From Distichodus sexfasciatus (taxonomy: Eukaryota; Chordata; Actinopteri; Characiformes; Distichodontidae): a DNA stretch of 64,000 nt. The notes beneath the pieces are model-generated. The model worked only from the letters and a program-made list of their open reading frames with translations, did not search any database and was not told the DNA's origin. A program made the translations under genes and the position numbers. Location of the stretch: positions 62,001 to 126,000 of the forward strand of contig JAVGVS010000706.1 of NCBI GenBank assembly GCA_032718565.1. The letters run 5' to 3'. This document shows positions 23,660 through 35,600 of this stretch, piece after piece. Within the stretch, counting starts at the first letter, position 1; each line of letters starts with the position of its first letter.

Positions 23660-26600
23660 ATGGCCGAAAAGAGGAAAGTGCCCTTCGTCACTCTCGCCTC
23701 CTTCACCGCCACGCCGACGGCCGAGCCCAAGAAGCGACGGAGGGAGGAAGAAGGAGAAGCGGGGCATCACCATCATCATCACCCTCATCTTCATCCTCTT
23801 CCTCACACACCTCACACTGGGGCCGGAGCAGGAGCAGGAGCAGGAACCGGGGCAGGAGCCACCGCCGCCGGGCTGTTCGGGACGGGGAAGCCGGTAGTCG
23901 GTGGTGGTGGTGGCGGCGGCGGTGGTGGTGGTGGTAATGATGATGGCGACGGCGGCTCCAGGGAGGCCAAAGCCACCGTGCGACTGACCCTGAGTCTGTC
24001 CGAACCCAACGAGCACGAATCGTCCGAGTTCAACTACATCGAGCTGGTCCAGTCCAACCAGGCAAGTGTCTGATCTCGGATCAGTTTCCACGGCCGCGGT
24101 TTCCAACTTGAATAAGGGCGCTGATGTTGTGATTCTGAATTGTTTGATTATATATTTTGTCACTTTTAAAGTTTAAAGAGGGGTATAACATGTAGTCTTA
24201 ATGTTTTCACTTCGTTCCTAAGTCTGCAAGCAAAATCTTTATCCAGATCAATCCATTTCCAAATAACAGAGACAGTCTCGATGAAGCAACTTGGGGTTAA
24301 AGGGTTAGAAAAGATCTCTAAAAATAAACAAAGGAAATTCCTATAAAATACACAGTCGTCCGTGTTTTAGCATGATGTGTGAAAAAGTCCTGTTGCATTG
24401 TGTGATGTGTTATAAATGTTTTTCTGAAATATGCAGTTGTGTTTGTTTTAGCATTATCTATTAAAAATTGCAGTTCCATTGTGTGATGAACAGCGTCCTA
24501 AAATGAACATTATAAACATTTCTTTAAAACTGTGTAAGTGTAGTGGGACTGTGTGATGGACAGTGTCCCGGACAGTGTGAGAGTCTGATAAGTTTGAGGA
24601 GTTGAGGTTATGTTATTAAAAAGTTAAATGCTGTGTCGGCAGGTTCTGCTTTAGAGGTCTTAAGGATTGAGGACGGACGGTACTTCAGAGTTTCCCTTTT
24701 TGCTGTAATGATTCTGATTAAGTTTGCTTTCGTAGTGTTGATCTGTGAAGCTTTCTAGAAAACGTCCCATTAGGGATGCACAATATTGGGAAAAATTGAC
24801 ATTGCATTTTTGTATCCAAATGACTGGAATAACTCCATTTGGAGAGCGTAACTCTATGAACTTGTTTATCTTAATCCTTGAATCTAAGGGAATGATATTC
24901 TACTGTGCAAGATATTTTTATTGCTAGTGTTCAAGTACAATCAGAAGGCATTTGGAGCAAGCCGGTAGATGCATAAAACAAGTAAAATAAAATAATAAAG
25001 ATATAACAAATATCAATAGAGCCATATTGCAAAAAAGCATAAAACATAAAGAATATTATTAGTTAGTATCACAGAAACTGGACTGGTTCCTTTCTTTTTC
25101 TGTAAAACTCCAAAAAAGTAGCTTAACATGTTTATTTCAGTGAATCTTACTAGACATTGGGTCTGCAAAATGTTATATTGTCCAGTCCTAAGATTCTTGT
25201 TAAAATGTAATCAATAACATTATCCATGTATCTCAAAATTACATGATTGTGTCTAACGACTTTTAGTTGTTTCACAATGTATTGTTGATCTTTAAAAATT
25301 TCAGTGCACAAACTGATAGTAAGAAACACTGCATCATGGACATTAGTTATGATCAGTAATAAAGGCAATAGTAGTTATGTTTAGCATGATTGTATTCCAT
25401 GTAGCTCAGTTTGTTCGGTGGTCTCATTTCGATTAACTCAAATTGTCTAGCATTTGCACAAAGTTATGGCTGAGTCCCAGTGCCTAAATTCTGGTATCAG
25501 AGAATTTGCTGATACTGATACCAGTCTGTTTTGTTCGTGCGTTTAGTGTTGAATCAGAAATTTGGATTACCGTCATCCCCCAAATATTGCCCTGATTTCC
25601 GCCTCGGGTTTCATACTGGTGTCTGTCACTTCATCCCATTTATTTGATCTATTTTCTAACAGGCCAGAAAAGTCCCTCAGGGCCTGACTCCTGCTCTGGA
25701 CCCGACCGACCCGTTTGCAGACGAGGAACGGGAGAGACGAGAAGTGGAAGCCCTGGCCAAGAAATTTGAGAGCAAATATGTAAGTGTCTTATAAATAGGG
25801 TCTTTGATATGTGGCTATGATATGTAAATGGCATAAGGGCACAAATGCAGGGCGTTGTAAAGAGAAGACTTCTTTGTGTTCAACAGGGGACCACGAGGAA
25901 GAAGAGGAGAAGGGACAGGATGCAGGACCTCATCGATATCGGCTACGGCTACGATGAGACCGATCCCTTCATAGACAACTCTGAGGCCGTGAGTGTCCCG
26001 ATTGTCGTGCCAAATTTGAGTATTAGTAAAAAAATAACAAGTAAATACAAATGCAGTTTTTTGCAAATGATTTCATTTATTAGGGAGAAAAAAGCTTATG
26101 TAAAAGAGTAATTGCCCCCTAAAGCTAATAACTGGTTGTGCCACCCTCGGGAACACAAACTGCAGTCAAGCGTTTACGATAACTGAGTGAGTCTTTCACA
26201 TCATTTTGGATTTGCAGAAACATTTTATTTCCACCACATTGGAGGGTTTTCGAGCATGAACGGCCTGTTGAATGTCATGCTAAAGCATCTCAATCGGATT
26301 TAAGTCCGGACTTTGACTAGGCAACGCTAAGGCTGTGCGATATGACAAAATATATCGGATGACGAAATTAAAAAGTTTATTGTTTTTACAGCAGTATTTT
26401 TTCATGGTTTGGATGTGAGTTTGCAGTAGTCACCACAGCACTGCGTTAATGTAGGTACAGAGAATACTATGGTATTAATTTAAGCCACAGTTCGCCTTGA
26501 AGGCACCTTACAAGAGCACCATAAAAAAAGCGTCGCTTTTTACAGCCATTTTACGGTATAAAAGGTGGCGTTTGAGCACAAGTCACTAGAGCGAGTTGTT

Positions 26601-29600
26601 TTCAATGCATAAGAGGCATTAGACTGTTCCTCAGACTTTGTCATTACTGTAAGGCCTACGTTATGACACTGCGTTATAGTAACATAACTTTATTAGATAC
26701 TTTATTACATAATTCACCTAAAGAATGTTGTTAAGATCCATGTCAGCTTTGCGTTTGAAGAGAATGTTGATGTGAGAAATGGCCAGACGTAATCCCTGAT
26801 GGTGTGTGTGTGTGTGTTTTGCAGTATGACGAGCTGGTGCCTGCCTCTCTCACCACCAAACTCGGCGGCTTTTACATCAACACAGGGACGCTGCAGTTCC
26901 GCTGTGCCTCCGACTCTGAGGACGATGACTTCAGCAAGGACGGAAAACATTTCAAGGTAGTGCAGCTAACAGCTGGCCTGGTCCAAATCTTTGGTTTTAA
27001 TGAAAGCCACTTACAGTAGCACGCTGGCCGCTTACCTTCTGCTCATTGTCCTTTTTGCTTTGTAGAAGCTGAAGGACGGTGAGGAAAAGAAATCCGGAAA
27101 GGAGAAGAAACCTCGAAAGAACCGAGTGCCAAAACAGGGGTGAGTGTTGTGTCAGCAGGGCACCGTGACCTTAGCTTGTAAATTTTGGCATTTGTTGGTT
27201 TTGTAGTTTGAATTGGCTTGTGGTTTTGGTGGGTTGTTTACCAGACAGACAGGTTTCTGATCTTATCACAAAACTCTCTAACCTGCCGTCCCTCTCTCAG
27301 CGTGATGGCGCTGAACCGTCCCGAGAAGAAGAAGAGGAAGAAGCTGATGAAGGACTCGCTCTCGCTGGCTGCCATGCTGCGCCGCTTCAACCGCGAGAAA
27401 GAGGAGATGAGGAAGAAAAACCCGGCCTCGGCCTCCTCTGCCGCCGCTGCTGCCGCTGCCGCCGCCGCCGCCGCCGCCTCCGCCGCCGCCTCCTCCGGCC
27501 CCAAACTCCCTCCGGGGCCCCAGGATGGGATGGTCGTCCCCGCCAGCGAGCTGGCCGAGCTGGCCAACGAGCTACTGCTGGGCCCGGCCGGCGAGAACGA
27601 CATGCTGCAGGACCTGATGGGCGAGCTGGACTTCACACTGCTGGACGCAGCCGAGCCCCCCAGCCCGGGGCGGGGCGGCGAGAACGGCGGCGTCCACTCG
27701 CAGCGAGGCCCGGGAACCATGGGTGCCAGGGGGGCCAGGACGGGCCTCGTGCCCCCTCCTCCGCTGCCCGAGGGTCTGCCCGGACCACTCATCAAGCGCA
27801 TCGAGGACCTGCGGGCGGTAAGACGAGTCTCGCTCTCTTTCCACACTTGGAATTCATTGAACACTCAGGCCCGGTTCACTTAAACGTGGGTTATTAAGAC
27901 TAGTCTCGGACTATGTGTCGGGACTGATGGTCGCTGAAACTCAACGCAAGTCTAGGCCAGTTTCTCAGGACTGTGATTAGGCCAGCTCTTAGGTTGAGTA
28001 GCAAGTCTTCATTAGTACTGCAGTGTGGTCTAAGACTAGGCTCAATCCGTGTTCAGGAGGACAGCCCTAATGCTGAGTTTAGTTTGAATAAAGTAGTTTG
28101 TTCGCCTGTTAAAGGCATAATGCGTAAAACTGCTCTCCACTAATAGTTGTTTATTTAATTACTACTTTATACTTTTTGTTTGTTTGTTTGTTTATGTCGA
28201 TAAAGGCATGTTGAGTGTGTTTACATAATCCTGTTTATCCCTTTAAAGGCACACTGCATATACTTGGCGTGTAGAAAACCTTCCAGTTCAGTTAAATCTT
28301 CCCATTTATTACAAACAAAATGTATATTTTAGCTGATAAATAACATTGTCATCAGCGTTCTACTCACAGTACAGCCGTTTACTTGATATTTATCTATTCC
28401 CGTCGCGCGTCCACAGCGCTATTGTGCCACGGCTCTCATATGGAACGCCCTCGCGGCAAAAATGTACTTCTCGCCCAGAAATGAGTCAAAAAGGAGTTAT
28501 AGAGCAAAATGAGTCCAAAATGGCACAAAACTTCAGTATTTCTTCATTTTCCCTTAATCAGACAATATTTAAAATATATTCAAAATAATTAATAAAAATA
28601 AAATAATTCTAGAAAAATGCATGATTTGTAATTAAATAATTTTGTTCTATATCCAGATGGATTCCAAATGGATAAAAAAGTGTTTCCACCTGCACTAACC
28701 TCACTGTTCGTCATAACACTAAACCACAGAACGTCTAATATAATAATCATGACAACTCTGAACATCTTGTTTTGTGCAGACATCGTTTTGGGGAAGATTT
28801 AATGGTTGCTTTTGGTGCGGATGTACGTGAACGCTCACGACTCGCGTGTGGAACGCCATCCGTCGCAAAAACGCTCCAGTCAAATCTTCCCCTTTATTAC
28901 AGAGAGAACTCATATTTTAGCTGATAAATTACAACGACCAGCACAACTTGATATTTCCACTGTGGGAGGTTTGTGGGAAATTTGGATCCATCCCAGAAAG
29001 AGAATATATTCAGATAAACAGGACGTCGCGTGTCGCAAAATAGCTTAAAAATATCGCGACGTTATTGGGTCATATGGCCCAGCGCTGCTGTAAGCACATA
29101 TGTGACCCTCCACGGCAAAACCAGTCGCTTGTCTCAAATTTTCAAATTGAGTTATGATGTTTTTATGAAAGGGCATAAATCAAGCTTCAAAACGATACCT
29201 ATATGGAACGAATGAGACGACATATGACTGAGATATCAACATTCAAAGGAGTCGGGTTTCTCCTGTCACGCCAAGTGAGAAACGCAGAAATCTGCCGTTG
29301 ATGTTGACTATCGCCGTAGCACTCACAGACGCTTGGTGCGGTCGCGGCTACGTTTGCATTTACGCTAGCCTACGCTGCATTCACAGCCACACGGATAGCC
29401 TACCTGCGTTAGGTTAACTGAACTCGGGAGACGAAGATGGATTCTGGAGAAATATCTTCACGCTAGTCAACCAGTGGATTTACCGTAAATATTGAAGTAG
29501 AGCGGTCAAAACAGAAACTTTTAACATTCTGCTGGAATTGAATTCCTCACCTCAAGAAAGTCACGTTTTTAGGATGGAAAGGGTAAGTTTTTCAGCCAAA

Positions 29601-32600
29601 TTTATTCACAACAGTACAGTATAGACCTTCCACTGTTTCAAAACACTAAAAACAAAAAATCAAAAATTTTACCCCACGCAACATAAACGCTCGTTTTTCT
29701 CGTAAACCTCTGTTGCGACAAGCGACTGGTTTCGCCATGCAGAGTCGCATATCATTTTTGATGTAATTGTTGCAGTCCATCCCTTAGCTGTCTACTGTCT
29801 GGTGTCCTTCGTAGAAAAGATGTAATATTTTAATAGCTCACATATTCTGCCGGTGTTACGTAACACTGCATAAAGTTGGTGTGAAGTCTTCAGTAGCGAG
29901 GCACGCTTCAGGCGTCATTAATCCTGCACGATGTAGAATTTACTTTTCCACGGCGACGGTGTTTGTTTTGCCTCGCGGTTGCTCTGCAGCCAGGAATCGC
30001 CCTCGCGCCTTTTCCCGGTGAGACGAGACGCAGTTCCCTGTGGGGAGTAGGCGGAATCTCTCTGGTGTCTTCTGCCTGGGCGTGAGGTATTTTTAGCTCT
30101 TTTCAGGTCTGTTTCTGTGACTAACACACGCCGGCCCTCGCTCTCGCGCTCGGGGAGTTCTGTTGGAGAAGATTTTAGTCCCTTTGACCTGTTGTGTTTG
30201 TGCAGTGGTCGGAGACCGTTTTTAGATGTTGTGCGTCAATTAAAGCTCACACCCGAGCGGCTTTTATCCTTTCAGCGTTCACTTTTGAAGTCAAGTTTAC
30301 TGCATGTGCAATGGACTATAAGGTTCTTACTGATTTCCTGGAGAAATGAGCGAGCGCTGTGTGCTGAAAAAAACGGGATAAAAGGTGAAAAATTGATCCA
30401 ATTGGTTCCAATTGATCAGCTCCCATCGCCCCCAACGTTATGGATTCTTCTTAACGATTCTCTCGTTTCCCAGCACAACGTTTTCACTAAGTTTTGCGTC
30501 GCGGTACGTTACGTCACACTCTCTGCGACTTGACCCTCAACCACGAGGAATCATGACGCATAAGTGATATTTTTGGTGATATAAACACGTGTGTGTTGGT
30601 TTAAGCTTGTTCATGGTTTGTGCGTTTACACGGCGTTAACCTTTTTTTAACCTGTGTGTGTGTGTGTTTGCAGGCGTCTCGGCAGTTCGACATGGAGGGT
30701 AGGAAGAAGTTCTTCACGCTGGACATGAACAACATCCTCTTAGAGTGAGTGAGAATTTTGAGAACCACAGCTTCTAAAACACCTAGGGACCTACGATATG
30801 GGAATTACTGGGCGATGCTGACACCGATAAAAGGGGATGGCAGAGTTGAGTGCGCAATGACGAGATTTTGTTTGCCAAAGTTCCACCTCCCGCAATTTGT
30901 GCAAAAGAGTTGTTCTCCCGATTCATAACAATCGTTTGGTTATTGTTCTGCTCTAAACTTAGCACTAAGGCCTCGTTCACACGGACGTCTGAACCAGGCG
31001 TTTTTTTGGCGTTCGTGAGCGCCGACCGAACGCAGACCGTTTTTCTGCTCATTGGAGCAAATCAAAGCGTTCACACGGGCGTTCAGCACGGGCGTTCGGG
31101 CCAGCCGTGCGTTCAGGTGGCGTCAAATAAACACTGCATGCAACATTTTCTTGGCGTCAAAATCCCGACCAACGCGAGGAAAACGACGCTATTGCAAACG
31201 CCAGTGAAACGCCAATTGAACGCAGCTACAAAACGCAGCAAAAACGTGCATGGCGTTCAGAGGCCGTTCATTTCAAACGTCCGTGTGGACGAGGCCTAAC
31301 ACTCCAATTCCGTCATTTTTTTTTTTTGAGGACTTTGGTGTTTCGGCCTCTTCATAGCTGACCGTTGACGTTTCCCCCTCTGTGTCTGTGAGTCCCGCCT
31401 CAACAGGTAACACGTACAGGGGGCTGCAGCGGCCAAAATTGATTAGAAACCATTGCTTTGCTTTGCCCACACACCGATATCAGCCAATTAGACGACGTTC
31501 CGCGTTTTACAACGGATTCCATTTTATTTGTTGAATTCCGCGTTTTCCGCATCGTGCAAATCATAGGGCCCTGCATACCGTCAAGTGCGGTAGTGTGTGC
31601 TTTGGGACACAGCCCACGTGCACGCTCGCATTCTCTAAGCGAAGCAAAGACGCAATTTACTTCAAGTTGAGCGCGTAAAGACGGGATTTTGCGCAGCGTT
31701 CCACTATGCGCTCAGAATTTTGCCACAAATTTGCACCTCGCATTTTAAGACTGGAATCGCGGGCCGTATAAAATCCTACCTCGGACTCTGGACATGACTG
31801 GCACAAGCGCCACCTTTCCAACGTGCAATAAATACGTCGTAAAACATCATCTGAAAATATCGGACAAATCTAAGTGTCCGTCCGATTCCGATATGATTCC
31901 GATGTTAACGTCGCTCCCTCTCTCTCTCCCTCTCGCTGCAGTATTGAGTTGCAGGTGCAGGAGCAGTCCCCGGAGGTGCGCTCGGCCGTCTACTCCCACC
32001 TGGAGGCCTTTGTGCCGTGCAACAAGGAGGCCTTGCTGAAGCGGCTGAAGAAGCTGAGCCTCAACGTGCAGGACGACCGGCTGAAGAGTCCGCTGCTCAA
32101 ACTCAAGCTGGCCGTGTGCAGCGCCATGCCCGAGCAGATCGCACGCTACAACATGGACTGCATGGCCAAAGTGGCAAAGTAAGAGCTTCTGCTAGGGGTG
32201 TAACCACACGTCCACCTACATCGGTACAACCGTGAACACATCGTTCAGACCTCGGACGCGTAGAGATTAGAGCTGAAACGATTATTCGAATAACTCGATC
32301 ACAAAAAATGGTCGAGGCAAATTTTTCTGGAATCGAAGCTTCGTTTAAGTCATTTTACTCGCTACAGCATGCGCCGCTTGTGTTTCACACAGACGCTTAT
32401 TAATGACGCATAATATTTTCAGTGGCGCGATCACGGCGAGAGTAGATCCCCCTGTGTGTGAACGTATTTGTGAGGTATTGCGTGCACAAAAACAGAAGTA
32501 AATGCGTAAAAACGCATAAATGACATTTTTTGCCATGTAAACACGCACGCTGTTGCTCGCTAAAACGCTCCGTTTCCTTCAAAATGTCCCCTTTATTACG

Positions 32601-35600
32601 GACAAAACGCGTAATTTAGCTGATAAATAACCACAACAACCAGCGCTCCACTCATGATACAGCCATTTATTGAGATTTTCCCATCGATTTTTGGCCCCTG
32701 CCCAGGGTTGGTCCCCGCCTTGCGCCCGTAAATTCCCGGGATAGGCTCCGGTTCCCCCGTGACCCCAGTTGGGACTAAGCGCTTCGGAAAATGAATGAAT
32801 ATCAGCATGCGATGTTTCAGGGCTGGGCGATTAATGTAAATTACATTCAGAACCTGTGATCATCGTAATCTTGTCCAAAACAGTTGTTTCGGTCATTTTT
32901 CTTACATTTTTACAACTTAATGTTGCACTGAACTGATATGGGAGTGAGTATAAGAGCCCAGTTTGAGCCCGGTGCCCGATGCTGTTGTTGGTACCAGCGC
33001 GTCTCCTTTAGAAACGATGGATTTTGTGATGGATTTTGTGTGTGAATCCACCAGGCAGCAGCTGGAGGTGGAGGAGAGGAACGGCTCCGAGGATGACGAG
33101 GAGGAGAAGCCGGGCAAACGGGTGATGGGGCCGAGGAAGAAGTTTGTGTGGGACGACAAACTCAGGTAAAGCCCAGTAGACGTAGAGCTGGAGGCGGTCG
33201 GGGTTATATTCAGATACAAGCCGTGAAAATGAAAACGCTGAAATCCACCAACACCGATAGACACCGTAACGGACGTACTTGAGGTCTGAAGAAAGCACAC
33301 ACGTAGACTGGAGTAAAACAGAGCTTTTTCAGGGACGCTACTGAAGTTCTAGTGTTTCAGGAGGCCGATGATGTTTGTCTGCTGTTACAATGAGAAAAAT
33401 GATGTTCACTGTTGGAGTTTGTTCAAGACTAAGCCATGCCATTTATCTATTCACTACATTCTGCTGTGACTACATTCTGAGTAGTGTGTGTGTGTGTGTG
33501 TGTGTGTGTCCCCGCAGGGCTCTGCTGTGTAACTTGGTGCGGGTAAAACTGGGTTGTTATGAGGCCGAGGGGCAGAACTCTGCCTCTCCCGAAGACTACC
33601 TCAAAACCTTTATGGAGACGGAGGTGAAACCTCTCTGGCCCAAGGGCTGGATGCAGGCCAGGTCAGAGTGTGTGTGTGTCTGTGTGTCTGTGTGTGTGTC
33701 TGTGTGTGTGTCTGTGTGTGTGTCTGTGTGTGTGTCTGTGTGTGTGTCTGTGTGTGTGTCTGTGTGTGGGTGTGTCTGTGTGTGTGTCTGTGTGTGTGTC
33801 TGTGTGTGTGTCTGTGTGTGGGTGTGTCTGTTGGTGTGTCTGTTGGTGTGTGTGTGTGTGTGGGTGTGTGTGTGTGTTGGTGTGTGATTTTGTTGGCTGT
33901 GATGCCTCTGGCTGCAGTGAAGCTGACGTGTTAAGAGTAATTTCGTGTTCGATGTTGTCGTTGTTGTCGTTTTTGTTGTTGTTGTTGTATCTTGCCGGTG
34001 ACGGTGTAAGTCTCCGCTCCCCCTCCTCACCGCCTGTCGTATGCTGCTTTGCAGGATGTTGATTAAAGAGAGCCGCATGGCCCACGGACACCTCACAGGA
34101 AACACGTGAGTCCACGCACATACGTATAAACCTTCCCGTGTATGAGGCGACATCTTTATCACGTCTGAATCGTGCCGTGTAGTTTTTAGCGCTGGACGAA
34201 TATTGATCCGGCTAATTTTTTTGGGAGGATTGTCAACAAATCTGAGCAGCAACTCTCAAGGGCCGGGTGACGAACCAAGACTCACACTAGACGCTGTTTA
34301 GCACTTGATCAAAGCAAAGCTGATATCTCGATACAAGTCGTTTCATATCCTGATAACCATATCTATCTATATCTATATCACAATATTGTACATTTTCTGT
34401 ACATTCAGTTAAACTTGCTCAAGCAAAATCTCAACTCATGCCTCCACACACACACACACACCCACGAGAAACACTCCGCACGCACTCATATGGAACACAA
34501 AAAGTGACAAAGTAAAGCCTATATTTTTACACAATTTTTAAAAACTCTTTTACAACGTTTTATTTGTAATTTTTTTGCTCCGTTTACCTTTTTCAAACGT
34601 CTGGGTAAATGTTTAATTGCGGGTTCAAAAATGTCAAATGTGTATAAAGTTTAAAACACTTGAGGAAAACTCAGATCGTGTACTGAGAACGTGCCGTAGT
34701 AACGTCATAATGCAGTAGCCGAACTGGCCACCAGGTGTCACCGTGGAGACGGCTGTCAGGTTGTTTGAAAACTTTTCAACATTCCAGCACGACTGCTGTG
34801 AACACTTCAGTGTTTTTCCCCCACCAAAAAAAGGCGCTGGTTTTCCCGCCGCTTATGTTTCTTCCCGCGTCCATCCGGTGGCGTGTAACGTTGCAAACGC
34901 TCTTCCACACGATGAGGGTCTTGCTGTTAACAGTGGGGTTTGTGACGCGTGAAATAAACGATAGTGTCTTGGCTGCACTCGCACGTCTCCTGTTCACGCT
35001 AAAGAGTTCTCCTCGTTCATGCTGCTGCTCTATGTTTTCAGGGTGAAGAAACGGATGGTCCCCACTCCAAAGGCCAAACCCAAAGTAAGACTTTACTCCA
35101 TCCTTCATCTCTACAGTAGGTCAAGTGGGACGGTGCGGGTCGACCGGTTATCGGGGGCCGTCGTTATGCATTTTGCCGATTATCGGAATCAGTGTTTCAT
35201 TTTGACCATCACCGATATTAAGTAATATGCTGTGGCTCCACTACCGTCTTACCGTATTTCTCTCTCTCTACCTCCCTCCCTCTGTCCGTCTTTGTCCCTT
35301 TTCCCTACCTCCGTCCATCCCCACCCTCTCTCTCTCTCTCTCTCTCTCCAGCCTCAGGACGGCATCCTCTCATCGGGCTCCCTAGATTCGGGTGCTGCCC
35401 CGCCCCTCCGGCCCCTGTCCCCCTCCGAGCCCATCTGCCTGTCGGACTCTCTGGACGAGGACCTGGGCGCGGCTCCGTCGCTGGACTCCATCTCTCACAC
35501 GCTGGCCCTGCTCAGCAGCGCCGCCAAGGGCCTGATCCACTCTGACTCTGGCCCGCCTCCCCGACCCCCCAAACCCTCCCCCGTCACCCCCTCCGGCCCA

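Noticed and set aside
23594..24163. 189-codon minus-strand ORF opposite ubinuclein exon 1
   Set aside because: It is a shadow of the low-complexity coding exon. Its sequence has no family resemblance.
26108..26326. An active Tc1 transposase
   Set aside because: Only the C-terminal part remains and it contains stop codons and deletions.
33596..34252. Minus-strand ORF of 218 codons and plus-strand Cys-Val ORFs
   Set aside because: They are products of the GTGTGTCT array after ubinuclein exon 10. The true coding exon there ends at 33661.
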